From: Lantana camara
Lineage: Eukaryota; Streptophyta; Magnoliopsida; Lamiales; Verbenaceae
Direction of reading: 5' to 3'
Assembly (NCBI GenBank): GCA_037501455.1
Contig: CM074858.1
Coordinates: forward strand, 80,140,501-80,204,500
DNA length: 64,000 nucleotides
Shown here: in pieces, positions 49,132 through 59,462 of the stretch
Layout of the letters: the number at the start of each line of letters is the position of its first letter
Position numbering within the stretch: the stretch's first letter is position 1
Notes under the pieces: model-generated
Seen by the model: the letters and a program-made list of their open reading frames with translations, nothing else
Database searches by the model: none
Told to the model about the DNA's origin: nothing
Translations under genes and position numbers: made by a program

Positions 49132-49446
49132 TTACTTTTTTCGTGAATCAGGTGATCCCCAATTGGCTATTATATAAGCGTATTTGCTGATCAATTTATC
49201 GTAGGTATCGGGTGAGATAGTAATAATCTTAGTTGTAGAATCAAAAGCCCATGTCGATCCGAGTGAAAAGGAGAAGCCTCTACCGTCATCCAACAGTATA
49301 ATGTGCCCCATGCTAAATCTTCTCCCGAGTTCTTCTAAATCTCCGAAGTTTTCTTCAATCACCATACTTGAAAGAAAACCCATAGCAAGTTGTTGTGGTT
49401 GTGAAAATTGGCCGTGGTTGATGTTGTAAGAATATCCTACAATCAT
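49132..49446 (-). CDS. Unknown 104-residue frame in element C
   Basis: I do not recognise this protein. It starts about 260 bp after the primer-binding site, where gag would normally begin. It reads MIVGYSYNINHGQFSQPQ and ends KYAYIIANWGSPDSRKK. It is moderately hydrophobic without a clear signal peptide or membrane segment, and has no zinc knuckle. Element B carries a related but stop-interrupted stretch at about 33951-34260 followed by a matching CCTTGAAGGTA segment, so the stretch belongs to the family and is not a chance frame made by C alone. It could be a shrunken gag, a captured host fragment, or a non-coding leader that happens to be open. Confidence 0.35.
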   Translation of the reverse strand: MIVGYSYNINHGQFSQPQQLAMGFLSSMVIEENFGDLEELGRRFSMGHIILLDDGRGFSFSLGSTWAFDSTTKIITISPDTYDKLISKYAYIIANWGSPDSRKK

Positions 49447-49727
49447 AACTCACCTCAAACATAAATGCATGCCGGTTAGCAAGTGCATATGACACATAAT
49501 TAGCACCAAAATTACGTATTCGATGCAAAATGCAACACATAAGTTAACAAAATTTAAGTTACACCCATTTAACAATGTAATTTCATGTCAAGTTTCAATA
49601 ACAAAATTCATGATCAATGCGGTGCACACGTTGACATGTTGTTCCTAAGCCGTTCGACCTATACTTGACATGACACGACAAAAGAAACCCCGGTTTTACA
49701 ACCTGGGGCTCTGATACCACTTAAGGA

Positions 49728-49820
49728 TGTAGCACCCGGGACGATAGGCGCCACATCCCCCGCACTATGAGTCTAGTCCACACATGAAATGGATAGTCCA
49801 AGCATGAACCGGACTCATAG
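49728..49820 (-). repeat. Right (5') LTR of C, inner segment
   Basis: TGTAGCACCCGGGACGATAG to the E insertion; CATAG (49816-49820) is E's target duplication. It matches 19258-19350. Confidence 0.92.
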
Positions 49821-50394
49821 TGTAACGCCCCGGTTTTTCAATTTTATTAATATGTCATATTTGTTTCTGAATTGCGTAATTTAATTATTTAATTATGTGA
49901 TTAATTATTTTTACGTGTTTCATATTTAATTTTATTATAAATCGTTATAATTTTATTTTATTATATTTCTGTAATTATTGTTAACTTAATGATTAATGTT
50001 AATTATGTTATTAATTATGTATTATGTTAATTAATCATGCTTAACCATATTAATAATTTAATGATTATGCTAACTAAATGTTATGTTAATTAATCATGCT
50101 TTAATTAATTAATTACGTGACATTAATTTATGTTTACAAATTAATTTGATTTATTTAATTAAAATATTTGTGCATGGATTTTATTTGAATTATGCATGAA
50201 TATTAATGTATATATATGCATGAATTGCATGAATTGCGCATGTTGTTCATTTTGTGTTTCGTTCTTATATGAAAGGATATCGAATTGCCACGAATTTGTA
50301 GTATGTCGTAAATATATGTGTTATGAACATGATTATATGCTCGGTTTATGTTTTCGAATTTATTTGGTATGTTAACGAATTTAATTTGATTCGA

Positions 50395-50482
50395 GGAACC
50401 AAATCGGGGGGCTAACGAGCACTTAGCGTACCCTTGGTTCCGAATTTAATATCTTGAGCTCGGGAACTCGGATTCGAGTTCC
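50395..50482 (+). repeat. Twin stem-loop module in LTR E
   Basis: GGAACCAA...TTGGTTCC (50395-50441) and GGAACTCG GATT CGAGTTCC (50463-50482), both with intact arms. Confidence 0.8.
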
Positions 50483-51285
50483 GTCAACTCCGCTGAACTC
50501 ATAACGAAAATTCGAGTTTAGTAAATTTAGCCTTATATTTTTCCAGAATCATTTCAACCTCCGAAATCCAACCGACAAACCTACACGGCGCCAAAACTGC
50601 CACATTTCACCAAAATAGTCATATCTCTTACCATACTTGACCAAATTAACCATGGTTTGAACCTATGGGACCCTAACTCAACCATCTAGCTGATCATTAT
50701 CCTCCCCAACCAAAATAGTCTCTCTTACTTAGAGAAATTTAGCCCTCTTTCCTCTGTTTTCCAGAAATCCCGTAGCTCAAGCAAACCTCCTGAGATTCAA
50801 GCTCAAATCTCTTCCAAACCTCCATTAATCCACAAGGTAAGCTTGGTTATGTTATATACATCCATTATGAGTCATTTCATTCATTCATCCCTAAATTTGA
50901 GCATGATTTCGTGAACTTTTGGCAGAAATGGATATATAGATTTAGGTTTTGAGTTTTGGTGGATCTCTTTCAATCCTTGAGCTTTTTGGATGACTCCAAG
51001 CATGAAAATGATTGTCTTGATCTCTTCTTGGAATTTATGGTAATATTTTAGCTGGTAGTTGAAGCATTCATGAGCTATCATTAATGATATATTGAAGGTT
51101 GTGGGATTTGCTCTGTTTTTCGCTGCGTTGCCTGGTCAGTTTTTGTTGCTGCGTTTGAGAGGTGTTTGAGGCTTGTTTTTGCTGAGTTTTATTGTCTATT
51201 TCATGTGCATACTTGCCTGATCTTGTTGGGAGAAGATTGGTTTTGGGTCTGCTCTGTTTCGCTGACTGCTGCGTTTTTTGTTGCT

Positions 51286-51447
51286 GTCGCGCGGGTCACG
51301 CCCGCGACCTTGATTGCCTGTAATTTGGGTCACGCCCGCGACTGTACAGTACGCTGCCCTCGTATTCTGTAAATTGGAGAAAATGCTGGAAATTAAGGGT
51401 AGCGGCCGCTACCATTTCATGAAGAAAATGGGTCGCGGCCGCGACCC
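51286..51447 (+). repeat. Palindrome cluster in LTR E (GCGGCCGC-type, four copies)
   Basis: Copies at 51286-51308, 51327-51342, 51398-51413 (GGTAGCGGCCGCTACC) and 51430-51447 (GGGTCGCGGCCGCGACCC). Same type as F and J. Confidence 0.85.
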
Positions 51448-52374
51448 CTGTTTTCTGAAAAAATTCCAGTTCGAGTTGTTGTGTGTGTGTAGGCTGTAAT
51501 TCTTTTCCTTTCCTTAATTGCATGCATGGAGTGGGACGTGTATATATATATGTATAGATATAACATTTCATGCATGAAATATGATTTAAGTGCTAGAGTG
51601 CATGCATGAATTAATTGTAAAGTTTCATTTTTATATTGCATGCATACGTGTATATATATATGTATATATAAATATATCTATATAAATATTGGTATTAAGT
51701 TAAATAATGATATATATATATATTAATTATGGTTTAATTTGTTTAAATTTTAGAATTTAATTGTTATTTATTTCATGTTTTATTTAATTTCCTAAATTTA
51801 ATTGAATGTATTTACTTGTTTATTTTCTAATTGTAAATGTGATTGAATGTATTTAATTATCGAATTCTTAATTTTATATGTGATTTACTTTGTGCTAAGA
51901 TTTAATTGAAATTCTTGAATTGAATTGATTGAAATGTGAAATTATGATTCGGATGAAAGTGAATGAAAGATTGAACGACTTGATTATATAATTTAAATTC
52001 CCTTTGACGTGAAATGTGAAGGATATGAACTCGTTTGAATTCGAATGCTTCATTAAATGAATGAATTTAATGTTTATGTGTCTTTAAGACTTTAATAGTG
52101 CACATGAACGTGTTTATTACATTATAGCATCTCTTGTACATTCATATCATAATCATTTCATAGCCGAGCGTCTATGTGGTTTCATATTGAGTAATTCTCA
52201 CAAGTACACATTGTTCCTTCTCTTGTATAGTTTGTTTCCAGGGCGGAGACTTCCCAATTGAATAGGCACCCGTATTGCTCTTGTTTCTTGTCTCGTGGTA
52301 TTCCAGGTGAGGGTGTTTTCGTTCTAGTTACATATCAATCCCTACAACCCGTGTGTGATAAGTTTTGGACCAAA

Positions 52375-52380
<6 letters not shown>

Positions 52381-52412
<32 letters not shown>

Positions 52413-52507
52413 CCATTTTCAAAGTGGAGTCATCGAGTAAATATTGATCGAGTAAATATTGATCGAGTAAATATTGATTGATCGAGTAAATATTGATCGA
52501 GTAAACC
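52381..52507 (+). repeat. (TA)n run and ATCGAGTAAATATTG tandem repeat in LTR E
   Basis: A TA run at about 52381-52405 is followed by five copies of a 15-19 bp unit, ATCGAGTAAATATTG(ATTG), at 52432-52507. LTR C has a single inverted copy at the same place, so the array expanded in E. Confidence 0.85.
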
Positions 52508-53713
52508 CCTTTTCAAATGGATAATGATGAAATATGTTATGTTACTCATGGATCAAATGTTTTGGCGAGAAAAGAAAGAATGATTGATTGATTGCACTGA
52601 ATGGGGCACAGGGGCTTGGTGTGAGTGGGGACCCCAGGAGGCAAGGGCTGACGGTAAACCCTCACACTAGTCCCACTATTGAACGGCGGTACCGGACCTC
52701 GTCAGGAGATTGGCGGGGAAAGGGAGCTGAGTGCCATCTGGGGAGTCATGTAACCCCTTTTGGTCAATGATTGGGTGGTCGGGCCTTGCAAACCCACCAC
52801 CACCCGGAGGAAGAAGGGAGCTGAGTGCCATCTGGGGAGTCATTATGATTGATTGATTGATTGATTATGATATGATTGATAAGCACCGTGCGGGAAGGCC
52901 GGGAAACGGATTGCCCAAACGAATATATTCAGGACATGATATGTGATCTGTGTGTATTATGATATATTGCATGATCACCTATTTAATGTATTAATGATAT
53001 ATGTCGTACACGGTCGGAGTTTGGTTGGAGATTGTGCACACTCACTCGTCGAGCCTTATTGATTGAGTATGATTTATGAACTTAATGAATTTAATATGAA
53101 TAGTCGTAAAGTCTGAGCATTGCTTAGTCATTCTTTTGCCCTTTTTAGGAACTAACTTTAAATAAAACCTTGCTCGGGATTTATGACTTGCATGTGCATA
53201 TTTCTATATGATATGTATCGCTCCAGCTCACTCAGTCTTCTAGAGACTGACCCCTCCTTCCCCCTTTTTCCAGTTTCTTTTGCAGGCGTTGGTTACTAGG
53301 CGGAGTTATGATTGTCGAGTCATTGTTCTAGTCTCACTCATTTACACTCACTGCATATTATATTGTCTCTAAGTACTGTATTGATTTATTATTGTTGGCC
53401 GGTGTGCCCTTATTGAATTGATATTGATTCGGGACAGGTTAGGACAGGTATATTGATTAGTGGAACCCGTATTTATATTCGTATTGGATTTCATTTATTT
53501 CATGGATATTACATAAATGATTTCCTTGCTTCCGCATTTTGGGTTTTTTTTTGTTGATTGTCCCAGGGTTAGCTTCCGCCTAGTCAGGACTGTTCTTCTG
53601 ATTGTCACCCGTTCGCTGTGAGTCCGATTCATGTGTGGACTGCCTATTTCGTATGTGGATTAGACTCATAGTGCGGGGGAAGTGGTGCCTATCGTCCCGG
53701 GTGCTACACATAG

Positions 53714-56710
53714 CGAACGGGAGACAAAATAAAAGATATCCTAGCTAGGCGGAATCTAACCCTGTACCAAGTAAATCAAGAATAACCAAAAGTGCGATGC
53801 GGAAGCAATAATAGTTCATAAATTTCAACAATGGCTACAAGTCCAACAATTCCAATGAATAAGTTAAATCCATCATGCATCATAACAACGGGTTCAACTA
53901 AACATGCAATCTGTCCCAAATCAATATCCAAATATCCCATAGTTGGCACAAAGGCCCAATTACAAAAGGAGATACAATTATAACATAACAATATGAAATG
54001 TGACTCGAGTGTACAAGTGTGACTCGATCAAGAATGCTATGACTCGACTCCCGCCTAGCCAAAACCTGCAAGAACTGAGAAGTGGGAAGGAGGGGTCAGT
54101 CTCTAGAAGACTGAGTGAGCAGGAGCTACACATGAATATAAAAACATGTGCATGCAAGTCATAAATCCCGAGCAAAGTTTTATGTAAAGTTAGTTCCCAT
54201 GAACGGCAAGAAAATAACTAATCAATGCTCGGACTTTACAACTAATTCATATTATATTCTTTAAGTTCATAATTCGTACATAAACATTAAGGCTCGGCGA
54301 GTGAGTGTGCATTATCTCCAACCAAACTCCGATCGTGTACGGCAAATATCAATAATATATTGAATACATGATCATGAAATATCTTATAATACATGCAAGC
54401 CATATAACATAAGACATAGTAGTTTGGGCGATCCGTTTATCGGCCTTCCCACACGGTGCATAACAATCATAACATAAACATAATCATAAGATAGGTTCCA
54501 ACCTTCTTCCTCCGGGTGGTGGACGAGCTTGCAAGACCCGGCCACCTCATGCATTGACCCAGGGGGGTACATGAATCCTGCAAGGGCGCTCAGCTACCAT
54601 TCCATGCTAATCTCCTAGCGAGGTCCGGTCTCTGTTAAATGGCTGGGACTAGCACATGGGATCACCGTCGGCCCTTGCCTCCCCGCATAGCCACATGTAC
54701 TAGATCCCAAGCCCATGAAATCATTCATGTTCTCGCCAAAACATTCCAATTCATGAAAACATAACATATTCCATAATTCTTGAGAAAAGGTTTACTCGAT
54801 AATAATTTACTCGATCACTCCACTTTGAAAATAACATATATATATACATAAGGTTTTGGATAAAACTTGTCACATACGGGTTGTAGGGTTCGATACATAA
54901 CTAGAACGAAAACACCCTCACCTGCAAAACCACGAGACAAAGAACAAGCATAATATGGTACCTATTCGATCTGGAAGTCTCCGCCCTGGAGATGAACTGT
55001 ACAAGAAAGAGAATAATGTGTACTCGTGAGAAATGACTCAATATAAAACCAATTAGGACACACGGCATTGACATGCGATGTTCATGAAGTGATATGGAAA
55101 GATTCAATATGCAATCGATCATAAAATGTCATGAATTGATGTGATCGTGCTCATATACATAATTAATTCCATTAAGGCACATAAATGCTTAAATCATTAA
55201 ATAGGCATGTATACAGTGCATGTAAGTCACACAAGAGGTTGAGTAGGTGAAAGGAAAGTCATAAAACGGTTTTTGGCAAAGTTTAGCAAAAGTTAGGAAC
55301 AGTTGACAATTTTCGGAAATGAACAAGCTGAAGGAAAATGGGAATATCTTGAGTTATAGAAATTGGAATTAAGTTTTGCTTGTTGGGTAAGAAACTAGAC
55401 ACATATATATTTCATAGAATATATGGCACGAATCATGGTTCAAAATGAGGTGAAAATGGCATAGGCCCGAAGTTGAATGAATGCAGATTTCCGAGAAAGT
55501 GGCGATACCAAAAATGATTGATTATAACTCACAATAGAGAAAGGATAAAGAGGTGATTCCCATTGGATAATATTTTAGACTTGAAAAGGTTTCCGTAGGT
55601 TCAGAAATCAGTTAAATCGGAGTTCATATGAGGGAGAACGAAGCAAAACAAACTCGGACAGAAAACAGAGGAGGATCCACGGCCGTGGGTCTATAATCCA
55701 CGCCCGTGGGAAGACTTCCGAGTCTCTGGACACAAATCCACGGCCGTCGGAGAAAATCCACGCCCTTGGATACCTTCTCCAGCAGCAAATCGAATGAAAA
55801 ATAGGGCAAGGCACTCGGGGCTTCCTCCCAAAGCTCAAACACAACCAAAACTCAATCCAAATCACTTAAAACATGTAATATATCATGTAGGAGCCTTAAA
55901 TACAAGTTTAGAACAACTTAAAACACATTAATTCACAAACCCACATCAAAATTCACATATATACATACATATATACATACACAATTACATACACATATTC
56001 TTGCTCCAAGAATTCCAACAAGTAAGCATAGAATTCATAGATTATCATGTATTCATGCATTACACAAGAATTCAAGTTATTAGGAAAAGATCACCAAACC
56101 CTATCTTATTTAACATATATACAAAATCCACATAATACCTTGGAAGAAAGGAGGAGGAGAAGAAGATGGTGAAAGCTTGAGTTCTTATCTTGAATGGAGA
56201 AGAATGAAGCTTGAATCCCTTGCCTTTCTTGCTTGATGATGGATCATTGATGGGGGAGAGAGATTGGAGGGTTTGGAAGCTTTGTGTGTTGAGAGAAGAA
56301 ATGAAGAAGAAGAATGAGAAGAAAGGGGGGTTGGCTCGTGTATTTAGGGAGAAGAAAGGAGAGAATTTGCACTTTGGTCCTTTGAGAGTTTAAGTGATTC
56401 AATTAGGCCCCAAGGTTTGGTAGGTGATCAATTGGGGTCCAAATTAAAGTTCGATTGAGTCCAAGGATTTCATATCAGATCAAATAGGTGCATAATCAAA
56501 ACAAAAACATTAATTACCAAGGATACATATTAAAACAAGTTTAAGTAACAAACTCAATTAAATCACATAAATCACATAGTAGTAATTAATTCACGAAATT
56601 ATTAAATTAACAGTCACTTAACAATTAAAACATAAATAAAATCACATAACACTCGGTCTAATCCCACTCGTGACGTCATACCTGACTTGTCAAGAAATCG
56701 GGGCGTTACA
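53714..56710 (-). repeat. Right (5') LTR of C, outer segment
   Basis: Continues from E to the LTR start at 56710; TTTGG follows at 56711-56715. It contains hairpin 54097-54113 and palindromes 55677-55769. Confidence 0.92.
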
Positions 56711-56715
56711 TTTGG

Positions 56716-57582
56716 TGGTTTGAACTCATGCCCGTCGTGTCTTGTTACATTTATCTTGAGTTCGTGTAATGGGGGTAGATTCCTAAACTAAGATAAATTT
56801 TGGAATATTAATAATCTAATAAAATGTTCTTGAAATGCATGCTAAGTTTGATTTGTCTTGAACGTAAACTTTGTTCTGTATCGCTAGCCTTGTTTTGCTT
56901 TATCTTATTAAATTACTCTATATATATATATATATTATGACGAGCAAATATTTGGGAGTGCAATAAAAAATCCCCGGATTCACGAACGTCTACTTTTGAC
57001 TTACTTTGCTCTGTATATATATATAGTGTGCGTGTGTTAACGCCTCACTCAGTCAGTGTGACTGACCCCTCCCTCTTAAGGTTTTTAGTCTGGAGGTTCG
57101 CTTTGGAGGTTTGAGCTAGGCGGAGTCAGTCAATCTGTTGAGTCTGTTTTGAGCCGGGTCTTTTGTTAAGTTTGTTTTTCGCATTTCGTATTTTGTATTC
57201 AATTATGTTTGTTTGCTTTGATCGCATGCTTGTATAAGTATGATTTGTTTAATTATGTTATAGATTTTGGGATAGGGTTTTAGGGCTAGTATGAACCCGT
57301 TTACACGTATGATTTATGTTATGATTTGACTTTCGGGATTAGGAATCTGTGCCAGTTGAACCCGTCATCTGCTTTTATCGTTTGAATTTTTATATGGCAT
57401 GTTCACTCTTCCGTATATATATTGTTTGTATGGTGAAGTTCACGTTCTATGTTCCACCTAGCTTAGGTTGGTTTTTGTTTGTCTCTCGTTTGTTGCGCTT
57501 GGCGCATGTGCGGAGTCCTTATTTCGTTACACGTTTTGAGTTATGGTGCGGGGGATGTGGTGCCCACCGCTTGGGTGCTGCA
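56716..57582 (+). repeat. Left (5') LTR of J, second segment
   Basis: Resumes with TGGTTTGAACTCATGCCCG after C and ends TTGGGTGCTGCA. Hairpin CAGTCA GTG TGACTG at 57050-57064. Confidence 0.88.
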
Positions 57583-57589
57583 TCTTAAG

Positions 57590-57601
57590 TGGTATCAGAG
57601 C
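57590..57601 (+). promoter_or_regulatory. Primer-binding site of J
   Basis: TGGTATCAGAGC, seven bases after the LTR end, again initiator-methionine tRNA type. Confidence 0.85.
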
Positions 57602-57912
57602 CCCAGGTTACAAAACAGGGGTTCAGAGTCGTGTTGTGTCTTTCTAGGTCATACGGTATAGGACAACTTGGCTATGTGCACGTTTGCATCACGGTTTGAT
57701 ACGCTTTGCATATGCAAATTCTATTACTTGGTTGATTTATATTACGCAATACATTGCATCTCCTAATTTCTCTTGATTGATTTAATTACGTGACATATGC
57801 ACTTACTAATCGACACGTATATACCTCTATTTTAGTTGTTGAGATTTTCAGGAGGCCACTACGTCGGCAACACCCATAGAATCAAAAGCAATCCTCAACC
57901 AAAGTACCACCT

Positions 57913-58766
57913 ATGAATCTGATGGCAATGATGTATCGGGAGTTCAAGGCATTTGATCCTCCCCTGTTTCGAGAAGGAGATGACATAAAGGCCGAGGAAT
58001 GGCTCTTGGAGATAGAGAGCATATTTGAGATATGACCGTGCAATTCTCAAGACATGGCCCGTCTTGCGATACAACTTCTACAAGGACAAGCAAGACAACG
58101 GTGGAAAGGAGTTGCTCAACAATTAGAGGCAACGCATGAAGAGTTGACATGGGATGTGTTTATTCGAGAATTTAGAAAGAGGTTCACACCAGCCGCTTTA
58201 CGAGAACGAAGACTCAAAGAATTCCTCGCTCTAAAACAAGGAGACAAAACGGTTATGCAGTACTTGGAAGAATTCTAGAGATTGGGTACGTATGTGGTCC
58301 ATATTAAGAGCCACGATGAAATGAAGGCTAGGCATTTTATGAAAGGTCTTCAGGATGAAATCAAGGAAGCATTAATTGCGAAGGATACGGGTATGTGGGA
58401 TAAAGCTGCAAAGAGAGCTTTAAAGGTCAAAACGTGGATTCTAACAAGAAGTAAAGAAAAGATGGAACGGAGCCCAGACTTGAATTGGGTTTATGCTCCA
58501 ATCTACAAGTGGAATAAAGGTTCCATCTACATGGAAATTGAACCAAGAAGAATCGTATGAAGAAGTATAAGATCGAAAATCGCTCAAAGTCAAAGAAAGA
58601 ACCTCAACCGTGTACCTACTGTGGAGGAACCAACTATGCCTATGACGTATGTTGGGATAGGTTGAAAAGATGCTACGCTTGTAGATCAACAGAGCACAAG
58701 ATCTCCAATTGTGATCGATCTAGAGATAACAGGCACCGAATACGACGTCAACGGCTTCGAATTTGA
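57913..58766 (+). pseudogene. gag of element J (broken)
   Basis: The start at 57913 (MNLMAMMYREFKAFDPP) opens the capsid frame: FREGDDIKAEEWLLEIE, then TGA at 58033, WDVFIREFRKRFTP, FLALKQGDKTVMQYLEEF, TAG at 58276, and HFMKGLQDEIKEALIAKD. A shift before 58557 leads to two nucleocapsid knuckles: CTYCGGTNYAYDVC, with Tyr where the zinc-binding His belongs, and intact CYACRSTEHKISNC. No protease or RT follows, so J is a gag-only derivative. The gag differs in sequence from those of A and I and so marks another lineage. Confidence 0.88.
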
Positions 58767-59462
58767 GACCTACATGAACCCGAGAATTGTGGTACTCGCA
58801 TTCATGGCACGTGCATCCATATCATAATTTAAAGTGCAATTATTCTTCCTACGTGCCTCAATTTTATTGATTATTTGTGCTATTATGTGCTCAATTCGTG
58901 ACTATGTGTCGCATTCCATTTGCACCTTTAACCCGACATGCATCTTTTTGCTTTGCTTGTGTGTGTGGTTGTTGTTAGTTACCTTTCGGGGTAGTTTTGA
59001 GTGTGCAAGTACTTTTACTTTGCGGTTAGTAGAGGGTCGTGCTTTGCAACGAATCTTACATTGTGTTCTTGGAGGCCAACGCTTGGGAACTGAACTTCGA
59101 GCCACGAGTTGAAGTGGCATTAGAAGGCCTATTTAGGTTGGTAAACGAGTGGTGGAAGTTCTTTAACGACCCCATTCGTGATTCCGAGTTGTGGGTGGTT
59201 TGGATCGATTCAAATGGTGGGATTTGAATCACTATGGACCCTCCTATCGTGCGAAAGTATTCGAGCTATTCCAAGTGGGTATCAAGTTCGTGTGAAGTTT
59301 GAAGTGAAGAATCGAACCCCCCTTTGTGCTGGAAGACCTTTCTCGAGCTAACCCTTCTCGGGAGGTCACGAATCCGAACTTGGGTGAATCTGCCAGAGTT
59401 GCTCGTAGTTCTAACTCGAGCGGTAGGACCTGAGGACAGGTCCTTTTTAAGGGGGGGGAGTT
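58767..59462 (+). other. 3' internal region of J: non-coding boxes, hairpin, polypurine tract
   Basis: No pol. Box 1 at 58798-58817, box 2 (TTAACCCGACATGCAT) within 58904-58943, pre-tract hairpin GGACCTG AGGA CAGGTCC (59426-59443), polypurine tract AAGGGGGGGGAG (59449-59460). The stretch from 58950 to 59420 has scattered short frames with no recognisable product. Confidence 0.75.

Larger units (their letters stand above)
46561..49727 (-). other. Internal domain of C: non-coding except a 104-codon frame
   Basis: Minus strand. Primer-binding site at 49708-49719 (TGGTATCAGAGC), open frame 49446-49132, box 1 at 48252-48231, box 2 at 48143-48107, internal polypurine tract 47879-47862, box 4 at 47070-47056, hairpin array 46856-46782, pre-tract hairpin 46595-46577 and polypurine tract 46574-46561. 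Same order as in B. No gag, protease, RT or integrase motif was recognised. Confidence 0.8.
49821..53708 (+). mobile_element. Solo LTR E
   Basis: TGTAACGCCCCGGTTTTTC to CCCGGGTGCTACA, 3888 bp, flanked by perfect CATAG duplications (49816-49820, 53709-53713), with no internal domain. The 5' half resembles LTR B (twin stem-loops 50395-50441 and 50463-50482). The 3' half, from about 52240, resembles the inverted C LTR, including the terminal block ATAGTGCGGGGG...CCTATCGTCCCGGG. It therefore looks like a mosaic LTR. Confidence 0.92.
19258..56710 (-). mobile_element. Element C: minus-strand pol-less LTR retrotransposon (LARD-like), host of B, D and E
   Basis: Perfect TTTGG duplications at 19253-19257 and 56711-56715. 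The 3' LTR (left) is 19258-19788, 40604-41025 and 44436-46560. The 5' LTR (right) is 49728-49820 and 53714-56710. Summed lengths are 3078 and 3090 bp. The internal domain 46561-49727 has no gag or pol similarity I can see. It shares ordered non-coding boxes and hairpins with B and D. The LTRs look nearly identical by eye, but no identity was computed. Confidence 0.9.
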
